From Ruegeria atlantica (GTDB lineage: Bacteria > Pseudomonadota > Alphaproteobacteria > Rhodobacterales > Rhodobacteraceae): a stretch of DNA of 64,000 bases. Shown here piece by piece: positions 35,782-42,880 of this stretch; within the stretch, counting starts at the first letter, position 1, and each line of letters opens with the position of its first letter. Where the stretch lies: positions 1 through 64,000 of the forward strand of contig NZ_WQFE01000005.1 of NCBI RefSeq assembly GCF_013033965.1. The letters run 5' to 3'. The notes beneath the pieces were generated by a model. The model searched no databases. It had not been told where the DNA came from and worked only from the letters and a program-made list of their open reading frames with translations. The position numbers and the translations under genes are program-made.

Positions 35782-37164
35782 ATGCGCCTGACCATCCCCG
35801 AACCCAAGATCAAGCTATACGAGGACGGGTTTGACAAGCACGACAAACTCTCGCGCAAACCCACCGGCGACAAACTGTCGGAACTGGTCGAGCGCATCGA
35901 CGACCCACTTGTGATCGCTTTGGACGGAGCGTGGGGGTCAGGTAAGTCGTTGTTCTTGAGGTGTTGGGTTGGTGAGCATCTAAAACGCGATGGGAATACC
36001 ACACAAACCGTCTATTTCGACGCGTTCAAACATGATTTTCTGGATGATCCTTTAATTGCATTAACCGGCGCAATTGCCGAACGCTTCGAAGAAACAAACG
36101 ACGAAGCGGCTCAGAAGGCCTGGAAGACAGCCAAGCAGGTCGCCCCCGCCCTTGGACGCGCACTTGTTCGTACTGGCGCGTCCGTCGTGACTGCGGGTCT
36201 TGTAACCAAGGCAGACGAGTTGGCGGAGGCCGCGATCAAAACCGTTTCCGGTGAGCTTGACGGAGCCGTGGCTGAGTTCTGGAAAATAGAAAATGGTAAA
36301 CGAGCGGCAATGGAGGGTTTCAGACGGGCACTGGTCGATCTGACCGAACCAGATGCCAGCGGAGCGCCAAACCGAAAACTGATCGTTGTGATTGACGAGT
36401 TGGATCGTTGTCGACCAGACTTTGCCCTCTCCGTTTTGGAAACGATCAAACACTTTTTCGACGTGGCAGGCGTCCAGTTCGTTTTGGGCGTAAATCTAGA
36501 GGAGCTACAGAACTCAGTTCGCGCTCGGTATGGAAGACAGACAAACGCAAATGCCTATCTACAGAAATTCATTCACGTTCAGTTCAAACTACCATTAGAA
36601 ACAGGCAAGGCATCAGCAACGACACTTTCAAAGTTTTTGGCCCTCGTCGCTGAACATACCAAGAGCAAGAACACTCAAGGTGTCGGGCTACTAAACCTCT
36701 ACACTAAGCACGGTTCAGCAACCCGCGAATTGACACTTCGTGACGCGGAAAGGGTGTGTGCTTTGGCTTCCATTGCCGCTCCAATAGACACTGACTGGGG
36801 CGGGAAGTACGCAGCATGGTTGGTGCCGGGTCTGATATTAATCAAAATCAAAAGGCCGGAGCTCTACACATCATTGAGAGTTGGAAAGCTTCCAAAAAAC
36901 GAAGTGCTTGAGCAGTTGGGTTTGGCACGCGTAGAGCTTTATGAAAACAACAGGCCCCGCAATAACCAGCGACACGTGCTAATATTGATATGGCACTATT
37001 ATTTGGACCCTGGCTTTGGTGACAAACCGGTACTCGGTCAGAGTGAACTTAACTTTGAAAACGACTTTGTTCCTGACGCTCTTCGGAACGTTCCGCGCAC
37101 AGAGCTTCTCTCCGCACTCATCAACGATTACCTAGAGGTGTTTCAGCCACTCAACAATCGTTGA
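35782..37164 (+). CDS. KAP-family P-loop NTPase
   Basis: The 460-residue protein belongs to the KAP P-loop NTPases. Walker A is Gly49-AWGSGKS56, followed by the KAP-typical YFDAFKHDF (about 78-86). Walker B is IVVIDELDRC (201-210). LETIKHFFDVAGVQFVLGVN follows, as in other members. A weakly hydrophobic segment lies near 127-142, in the position where KAP proteins often have membrane insertions. KAP NTPases are associated with membranes and, in some contexts, phage defence. The latter two thirds are AT-richer with different codon use, and the gene stands alone between core genes, suggesting horizontal acquisition. GGAG precedes the ATG. Confidence 0.85.
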   Translation: MRLTIPEPKIKLYEDGFDKHDKLSRKPTGDKLSELVERIDDPLVIALDGAWGSGKSLFLRCWVGEHLKRDGNTTQTVYFDAFKHDFLDDPLIALTGAIAERFEETNDEAAQKAWKTAKQVAPALGRALVRTGASVVTAGLVTKADELAEAAIKTVSGELDGAVAEFWKIENGKRAAMEGFRRALVDLTEPDASGAPNRKLIVVIDELDRCRPDFALSVLETIKHFFDVAGVQFVLGVNLEELQNSVRARYGRQTNANAYLQKFIHVQFKLPLETGKASATTLSKFLALVAEHTKSKNTQGVGLLNLYTKHGSATRELTLRDAERVCALASIAAPIDTDWGGKYAAWLVPGLILIKIKRPELYTSLRVGKLPKNEVLEQLGLARVELYENNRPRNNQRHVLILIWHYYLDPGFGDKPVLGQSELNFENDFVPDALRNVPRTELLSALINDYLEVFQPLNNR

Positions 37165-37240
37165 CGGGCATCATTGCCCCCACCCAACGCATCCGCTATC
37201 ACACCGCCCAACTCAATTTCACCGACCCAGAGGACGCGAC

Positions 37241-38908
37241 ATGGCCGCCTATCAATATGTCTACCACATGCAGGGTGTCTCCAAGACCTATCCCGGTGGC
37301 AAGAAGTGCTTTGAAAACATCCACCTGAGCTTTCTGCCCGGCGTGAAAATCGGTGTTGTCGGCGTCAACGGTGCCGGTAAGTCGACGCTAATGAAAATCA
37401 TGGCCGGCCTCGACACCGATTTCACCGGTGAGGCATGGGCCGCCGAGGGCGCCAAGGTCGGCTATCTGCCGCAGGAACCGCAACTGGATGAAAGCCTCAG
37501 CGTCCGTGAAAACGTCATGCTGGGCGTGGCCGCGAAAAAAGCCAAGGTCGACCGGTTCAACGAAATCGCCATGGAGATCGCCGAGAATTACTCGGACGAG
37601 CTGATGGAGGAAATGACCACCCTGCAGGACGCGATCGACGCCGAAAACCTCTGGGACCTCGACAGCCAGATCGACGTTTCGATGGAGGCGCTGCGCTGCC
37701 CGCCGGACGACGCCAACATCGCCAACCTCTCGGGGGGTGAAAAACGCCGCGTGGCGCTCTGCAAACTACTGCTGGAAGCGCCCGACATGCTGCTGCTCGA
37801 CGAACCGACCAACCACCTGGACGCCGAGACAATCGCCTGGCTGCAACAGCACCTGATCGACTACAAGGGCACCATCCTGATCGTCACCCACGACCGTTAT
37901 TTCCTGGATGACATCACCGGCTGGATCCTCGAACTCGACCGCGGTCGCGGCATTCCGTACGAGGGCAACTACTCGGCGTGGCTGGAACAGAAAGCCAAAC
38001 GGCTGGAGCAGGAAGCCCGCGAGGACAAGTCCAAGCAGAAGACCCTGCAGCGCGAATTGGAATGGATGCGTCAGGGCCAGAAGGCCCGTCAGGCCAAATC
38101 CAAAGCCCGGATCAACGCCTATAACGAGCTGGCCGAACAGTCCGAACGCGAAAAGCTGACCCGCGCCCAGATCGTCATTCCCAGCGGCCAGCGCCTTGGC
38201 GGCAAGGTGATCGAGGTCGAGGGCCTGTCAAAACATATGGGCGACAAGCAACTGATCGAAGGGCTGGATTTTGCCTTGCCCCCCGGCGGCATCGTCGGCG
38301 TCATCGGCCCCAACGGTGCCGGTAAATCGACCCTGTTCAAGATGCTCACCGGTCAGGAACAGCCCGACAGCGGCACCATCACGCTGGGCGACACGGTCGA
38401 GCTGTCCTATGTCGACCAGTCCCGCGACGACCTGAAAGACAACGACACCGTGTGGGAGGCGATCACCGGCGGCGCCGAGATCATTCAGCTGGGCGATGCG
38501 CAGGTCAATTCCCGCGCCTATTGCTCGTCCTTCAACTTCAAGGGCGGCGACCAGCAGAAAAAGGTCTCGCTGCTGTCAGGTGGTGAGCGCAACCGCGTCC
38601 ACATGGCCCGCCTGTTGAAAGAGGGCGGCAATGTCCTGCTGCTCGACGAACCGACCAACGACCTCGACGTCGAAACCCTGCGCGCGCTGGAAGACGCGCT
38701 GGTCGATTTCGCCGGCTGCGCTGTGGTTATCTCGCACGACCGCTTCTTCCTCGACCGGATCTGCACGCACATTCTGGCCTTCGAGGGGGATGCTCATGTG
38801 GAATGGTTCGAAGGCAACTTCGAGGATTACGAAGAGGACAAAAAGCGCCGTCTGGGACCGGACGCGCTGGAGCCCAAGCGGTTAAAGCACAAGAAGTTTG
38901 CGCGATAG
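37241..38908 (+). CDS. ettA: Energy-dependent translational throttle protein EttA (ABC-F)
   Basis: EttA is an ABC-F ATPase that gates entry of the 70S ribosome into elongation according to ATP/ADP ratio. The 555-residue protein has two ABC domains with Walker A GVNGAGKST and GPNGAGKST, signatures LSGGEKRRVALCKLLL and LSGGERNRVHMARLL, and the linker KTLQRELEWMRQGQKARQAKSKARI that reaches the ribosome. The start AAYQYVYHMQGVSKTYPGGKK is family-typical. A GC-rich hairpin follows. Confidence 0.96.
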   Translation: MAAYQYVYHMQGVSKTYPGGKKCFENIHLSFLPGVKIGVVGVNGAGKSTLMKIMAGLDTDFTGEAWAAEGAKVGYLPQEPQLDESLSVRENVMLGVAAKKAKVDRFNEIAMEIAENYSDELMEEMTTLQDAIDAENLWDLDSQIDVSMEALRCPPDDANIANLSGGEKRRVALCKLLLEAPDMLLLDEPTNHLDAETIAWLQQHLIDYKGTILIVTHDRYFLDDITGWILELDRGRGIPYEGNYSAWLEQKAKRLEQEAREDKSKQKTLQRELEWMRQGQKARQAKSKARINAYNELAEQSEREKLTRAQIVIPSGQRLGGKVIEVEGLSKHMGDKQLIEGLDFALPPGGIVGVIGPNGAGKSTLFKMLTGQEQPDSGTITLGDTVELSYVDQSRDDLKDNDTVWEAITGGAEIIQLGDAQVNSRAYCSSFNFKGGDQQKKVSLLSGGERNRVHMARLLKEGGNVLLLDEPTNDLDVETLRALEDALVDFAGCAVVISHDRFFLDRICTHILAFEGDAHVEWFEGNFEDYEEDKKRRLGPDALEPKRLKHKKFAR

Positions 38909-38918
38909 AAACGTTAAA

Positions 38919-38949
38919 GGCCCGTAACCACAGGATGTGATTACGGGCC
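38919..38949 (+). terminator. Hairpin downstream of ettA
   Basis: GGCCCGTAA (38919-38927) pairs perfectly with TTACGGGCC (38941-38949). No U-tract follows, so it is either a weak intrinsic terminator or an RNA-stabilising hairpin for the ettA transcript. Confidence 0.5.
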
Positions 38950-39089
38950 TGAACCTGCCCGCATAGAGGAGAGCATCAACGTAGGTATCAGGAAATTGCC
39001 GTCACCTGACCTTGCCACTAGTTTTGATGTCCCCAGGCCCCAAAACCCGATACTCAACCAGTCGACCAGAACCCGGCAAAGTACTAATA

Positions 39090-39112
39090 AAAACACGTTT
39101 CCCGCGTGTTTT
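39090..39112. terminator. Bidirectional terminator-like hairpin
   Basis: AAAACACG (39090-39097) pairs with CGTGTTTT (39105-39112) around a seven-base loop. The arms themselves supply an A-tract and U-tract in either direction. It lies 35 bases beyond the end of the small minus-strand gene, supporting that a transcript ends there. Confidence 0.6.
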
Positions 39113-39146
39113 CGCTCTGCACCTCACAGCACCCGGCCGTAATCAC

Positions 39147-39353
39147 CTACTTTTGTGACGGGCTGGCTGACCGTCGGCTTTCACCACTCCGAACGTGACT
39201 GTCATTCAGCACATCTCCGAAAAGTGCGGTCAGCTCGGATTTGTTAACCGCTCCGGATTTTGCGGTTTGCGCTTTCTCAGCAAGATCTTCTTTGACGGAA
39301 CCGGCCAGTTCTCTTGATTTGAACATACGGCCAAATTTCGACTTAAAAAACAT
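39147..39353 (-). CDS. Small basic protein, hypothetical
   Basis: A 68-residue open frame (MFFKSKFGRMFKSRELAGSV at the start, then a helical Lys/Ala/Glu-rich middle). AAGGTG lies six bases before the ATG, and a terminator hairpin lies just beyond the stop, which together support a real transcript. No family recognised; the amphipathic, basic start could bind membrane or nucleic acid. Confidence 0.45.
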   Translation of the reverse strand: MFFKSKFGRMFKSRELAGSVKEDLAEKAQTAKSGAVNKSELTALFGDVLNDSHVRSGESRRSASPSQK

Positions 39354-39922
39354 AGCTTTCACCTTGAGCGTTTAATTTCTCGCAATTGTTCGAATCTGAG
39401 TATTCGTCGTAATGTTCCGCTGCGGGCCGGTTCGAGCGTGCGGTGGTAACCGACTCAAAGACCGTTCTTCCGTGAGTGGGCGCCCGCAGCGGCTCGGCGT
39501 ACATATGAAAAAATGTGTGGGAGCCAATGGGGAAGAAAACTGCTTTTCGCGTCATTTTTGAAAGGCTTTCCCAGAAAATCTTTTTGTAGGGCAGCTTTGC
39601 GAACTCAGGTTAATCCTGCCAGAATTCCCGTGACGTGGCGGCACAATTTTGCAGCAAGTAGTTTGGGGCTGTAATTTGGGGCTGTTCTGGATTCTGAGTC
39701 GAGGCGCGCTTTGGGAATGCCGATGCCGTCAGATTCCTCGGCAGTGCGCTGCTGGCGAACCAATCCACCCTTGCCACATGGCCTTCTCAATGCCATATCA
39801 AAGGCGCTTACGTTTTTCTATTTCGACCTACTGTCACCTTCTACGGCGCTCAGTCTATCGATCCAGACAACGACGCCGGGCTGCCGCAACTCCGTGGGCA
39901 GCACCAATTAGGAGACACGGAT
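39354..39922. other. Gene-poor stretch before the cold-shock gene
   Basis: The only open frame of note is a 70-residue minus-strand one (39555-39343) overlapping the small protein gene below it; it lacks a good ribosome binding site, so I do not call it. The 150-200 bases before the cold-shock gene are probably its promoter and long 5' leader, as is common for csp mRNAs. Other open frames on the plus strand here overlap the csp gene and are not credible. Confidence 0.4.
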
Positions 39923-40129
39923 ATGCCTGCAGGCACCGTAAAATGGTTCAACACCACCAAAGGCTACGGCTTTATCGCACCCGAAGATGGCGGCAAAGAC
40001 ATCTTCGTTCACATCTCGGCTGTCGAGCGTTCGGGCCTGACCGGCCTGGCCGACAACCAGAAAGTCACGTACGAGCTGCGCTCGGGTCGTGACGGTCGCG
40101 AAAGCGCCGACGATATCGCACTGGCCTAA
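39923..40129 (+). CDS. Cold-shock protein (CspA family)
   Basis: The 68-residue protein is a single OB-fold cold-shock domain with RNP1 (KGYGFIAPEDG) and RNP2 (DIFVHISAV) RNA-binding motifs. It acts as a single-stranded nucleic acid chaperone. AGGAGA precedes the ATG and a strong terminator follows. The leader of unknown length upstream may carry a temperature-responsive structure, but I cannot demonstrate one. Confidence 0.96.
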   Translation: MPAGTVKWFNTTKGYGFIAPEDGGKDIFVHISAVERSGLTGLADNQKVTYELRSGRDGRESADDIALA

Positions 40130-40136
40130 GGCCACG

Positions 40137-40164
40137 AAAGGGCAGAGGTTAGCTCTGCCCTTTT
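40137..40164 (+). terminator. Rho-independent terminator of the cold-shock gene
   Basis: AAAGGGCAGAG (40137-40147) pairs with CTCTGCCCTTT (40153-40163) around a five-base loop, with the right arm ending in four Ts. It starts eight bases after the stop codon. Confidence 0.9.
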
Positions 40165-40306
40165 CACATTGCGCGGGGCAAAACTGCAACAGAAGTGTGT
40201 CTCTGCGATTACATCACAATACGGTTACTCTTGGCAGATGATTGACCAGATCGGCTATCATTCCGACACTGGTTAACGATATTCTGCTGTCCTGAAGAGA
40301 ACCGAT

Positions 40307-40867
40307 ATGTTCACACGTCGCACTTTCCTAGCAACATCTGCTGCGGCAGGTCTGGCACCCAGCCTTGCTTCGGCCAAGAAGAAAGCTGTTGAATACGACC
40401 CCACGCCGCAGTTCGTTCGGGTCAAGAAACAGTTTCTGCCCGGTCAGTTGCTGGTCGCGCCGCGATCATTTTATCTGTATCTCATCACCGAGCCACGTAA
40501 GGCGATCCGATATGGATGTGGCGTTGGCAAGGCGGGGCTGGAATTCACCGGAACGGCTACGATCGACGTAAAGAAAGAGTGGCCAACATGGCGGCCCACG
40601 GACGAGATGATCGAACGCGAACCGACCACCTATGCAAAGTTCAAGGACAATGATTACGTACAACCCGGTGGAGGGGACAATCCGCTGGGGGCACGCGCGC
40701 TTTACCTGTTCCAGAATGGGGTCGACACCTATTTCCGCATCCACGGAACGACCCAGCCGCAAACCATCGGACGCGCCGCCTCAAACGGGTGCATTCGCAT
40801 GCTGAATTCACACGTGATCGATTTGTATGAGCGTGTACCGGTCGGAACCGTAGTTACGGTGGTCTGA
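40307..40867 (+). CDS. L,D-transpeptidase (YkuD family), Tat-exported
   Basis: The 186-residue protein has a twin-arginine signal (MFTRRTFLATSAAAGLAPSL). A YkuD catalytic domain follows, ending with IHGTTQPQTIGRAASNGCIRM, in which His and Cys are the catalytic residues of peptidoglycan L,D-cross-linking or lipoprotein anchoring. It converges on the SRAP gene five bases away. Confidence 0.92.
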   Translation: MFTRRTFLATSAAAGLAPSLASAKKKAVEYDPTPQFVRVKKQFLPGQLLVAPRSFYLYLITEPRKAIRYGCGVGKAGLEFTGTATIDVKKEWPTWRPTDEMIEREPTTYAKFKDNDYVQPGGGDNPLGARALYLFQNGVDTYFRIHGTTQPQTIGRAASNGCIRMLNSHVIDLYERVPVGTVVTVV

Positions 40868-40872
40868 AGCGC

Positions 40873-41487
40873 TTACGGCCCGGACCAATCGACGTCTGTC
40901 GCCTCTTCGATCTGCAACATCCCGTCCGGCCAAGGTCGCGCCAACGCCTTGGCGTCATCTTCGGTTCCCGTAAGCCATGTCTGAACGTCGGCAGGTTTTA
41001 GCAGGACGCCCATTCGGTGGTGTATCGGTTCAAGATCTGCATTGGGTGGGCAGGTCACGGTTGCAAACTGGTCAACCTGAAGACCACCCGGTGCCTGCCA
41101 ACTGTCCGTGATCGCAGCGAATAACAGAGGACTGCCATCCGCCGAGGCAATACGCCATGCGGTTTTGCGACGCTTTTCGCCCGTCCACTCGTACCACCCG
41201 TCCACCGGCACTACGGCCCGGCCTACGCCCTCGAATGCGGTTTTGTGAAAGACGGTTTCTGATCGGGCGTTGATTATGGTTTCCATCACAGGCCGACCGC
41301 GCGCATTGACGCGCCCAACTGGGATCATCCCCCAACGCATGGGCGTCAGGCCAGACTCAGTCAGGACCGTCACCTCTTGCCCCGGTTGAATGTTCTTGCG
41401 GGGCAACTGCGATTCCGCGTTATTCCGGACGCCTAAAGCCTGGGCTATTTCGGACATCGGCCGTGTCAGGAAAAAACGCCCTGGCAT
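40873..41487 (-). CDS. SRAP-family (HMCES/YedK) protein with Cys2 replaced by Pro
   Basis: SRAP proteins shield abasic sites in single-stranded DNA by linking their N-terminal Cys2 to the sugar. This 204-residue homologue keeps the family core: INARSET (Asn73, Arg75), the catalytic Glu100 in DGWYEW and His156 in IHHRMG, but it begins MPGRFFLTRP, so position 2 is Pro rather than Cys. A processed N-terminal Pro could act as a secondary-amine nucleophile, as in Fpg/Nei glycosylases; this is inference. The start is fixed by the family N-terminus; a longer frame upstream is antisense to nothing recognisable. It ends five bases from the L,D-transpeptidase gene. Confidence 0.88.
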   Translation of the reverse strand: MPGRFFLTRPMSEIAQALGVRNNAESQLPRKNIQPGQEVTVLTESGLTPMRWGMIPVGRVNARGRPVMETIINARSETVFHKTAFEGVGRAVVPVDGWYEWTGEKRRKTAWRIASADGSPLLFAAITDSWQAPGGLQVDQFATVTCPPNADLEPIHHRMGVLLKPADVQTWLTGTEDDAKALARPWPDGMLQIEEATDVDWSGP

Positions 41488-41491
41488 CTTT

Positions 41492-42133
41492 TCAATCCTG
41501 CTTGGTCGAAACTTCGACCAGCTCCAGCACATATGGCGCAAGCGCTGCAACGATCCGCGCCACCCCCGCCTTGTTGGGGTGAATCCCATCCGGCTGCATG
41601 AACTGCCGGACTGCATTCGGATCACCGTTTGGTTGCAACCCCTCAAAAAAGCTTTCCGCATACACAAGCTCATATGCCTCAGCCAAGTCCGGGTACATCG
41701 AGTCAAAGGCCTGTTTGTATTCGACCCCGTAATTCCCAGGCGCTTGCATTCCAATCAGCAAAACCTCGACCTCGGCCACCCGAGCGGATGCCAGGATTGT
41801 CTCAAGGTTCGCGCGAGACACAGCTGGGTCGATCCCGCGCAACAGATCATTGCCACCCAGCGCCACGATCAACGCGTCCACATCAGGTGTCAGGGTCCAA
41901 TCGACACGCGCCGCACCGCCGGCAGTGGTATCCCCGGAAACTCCGGCATTGATCACTTGCACGTCTGCGCCCTGATCCTTCAGCCATTGGTTCAATTGTG
42001 GTACGAACCCGTCCTGTTCCGGAAGGCCATATCCTTGTGTCAGCGAGTCCCCAAGCGCGGCGATAACCACTGGTTCCGCTGTGGCGGCAAAGCCGCAACA
42101 CGCAAACAGTACAGACATCAAGGCCTTGCGCAT
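41492..42133 (-). CDS. tesA: Periplasmic GDSL esterase/lysophospholipase (TesA-like)
   Basis: The 213-residue protein has a signal peptide (MRKALMSVLFACCGFAATA) and an SGNH/GDSL hydrolase domain. Ser lies in ALGDSLTQGYG, Gly in NAGVSGDTT, Asn in LGGNDLL, and the catalytic Asp/His in PDGIHPNKAG. E. coli TesA is a periplasmic thioesterase/lysophospholipase/arylesterase. The divergent ybbA-ybbP pair next to it reproduces the E. coli tesA-ybbAP arrangement. Confidence 0.93.
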   Translation of the reverse strand: MRKALMSVLFACCGFAATAEPVVIAALGDSLTQGYGLPEQDGFVPQLNQWLKDQGADVQVINAGVSGDTTAGGAARVDWTLTPDVDALIVALGGNDLLRGIDPAVSRANLETILASARVAEVEVLLIGMQAPGNYGVEYKQAFDSMYPDLAEAYELVYAESFFEGLQPNGDPNAVRQFMQPDGIHPNKAGVARIVAALAPYVLELVEVSTKQD

Positions 42134-42184
42134 TTTTTGAACCGCTCCATATCCCAAAATGACCGCCTCCTCGTGGAAGTACCT

Positions 42185-42880
42185 ATGACAACACCTGTTC
42201 TTTTGCTTCAAAATGCCGCTTTGTCGCTGGATGGCAATGCCGGTCGGATCAATATCCTGCATGACATTAACCTGACAGTCACAAAAGGCGAAACACTGGG
42301 GCTCGTTGGGCCGTCCGGGTCCGGCAAATCGTCTCTGCTGATGCTGATGGGTGGGTTGGAACAGGCAACGGCCGGCAGGATCACGGCCCTTGGCCAGGAC
42401 CTGACCGACATGGATGAGGATTCTCTGGCACGTTTCCGGCGCAATGCGATGGGGGTCGTCTTTCAGAACTTTCACCTGATCCCCACCATGACGGCCCTGG
42501 AAAACGTGGCCACGCCGCTGGAATTGGCAGGGCAAAAGGATGCTTTCCAACGCGCCGAGGCGGAACTGAACGCAGTTGGGCTATCTCATCGCCGCGATCA
42601 CTACCCAGCTCAATTGTCAGGCGGTGAACAACAACGGGTCGCGCTGGCCCGCGCTGCGGCACCGCGACCACAGATTTTGTTGGCGGATGAGCCGACAGGA
42701 AATCTGGACGAAACGAACGGCGCGGCCATCGTCGACTTACTGTTCGAATTGCGTGACAAACACGGCGCTACGCTGGTTCTTGTAACCCACAGTCATAGCC
42801 TGGCGCGCAGGTGTGATCGGGTTGTCCGGTTGCGTGACGGGCGGATTTCGGAAGACAGCCAGCAAGAGGCCGCAGAATGA
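42185..42880 (+). CDS. ybbA: ABC transporter ATP-binding protein (YbbA/LolD-like)
   Basis: A 231-residue MacB/LolD-type ATPase. Walker A is GPSGSGKS (42-49), the signature is LSGGEQQRVALARAAA, and Walker B is ILLADEPTGNLDE. With the FtsX-type permease downstream (four-base overlap) it forms a mechanotransmission ABC complex rather than a classical transporter. It is transcribed divergently from tesA, 51 bases apart. A much longer frame reading through from 41390 is not credible. Confidence 0.92.
   Translation: MTTPVLLLQNAALSLDGNAGRINILHDINLTVTKGETLGLVGPSGSGKSSLLMLMGGLEQATAGRITALGQDLTDMDEDSLARFRRNAMGVVFQNFHLIPTMTALENVATPLELAGQKDAFQRAEAELNAVGLSHRRDHYPAQLSGGEQQRVALARAAAPRPQILLADEPTGNLDETNGAAIVDLLFELRDKHGATLVLVTHSHSLARRCDRVVRLRDGRISEDSQQEAAE

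Noticed and set aside
39649..40092. Plus-strand frame of 147 residues running through the cold-shock gene region
   Set aside because: It overlaps the cold-shock gene in another frame and has no ribosome binding site.
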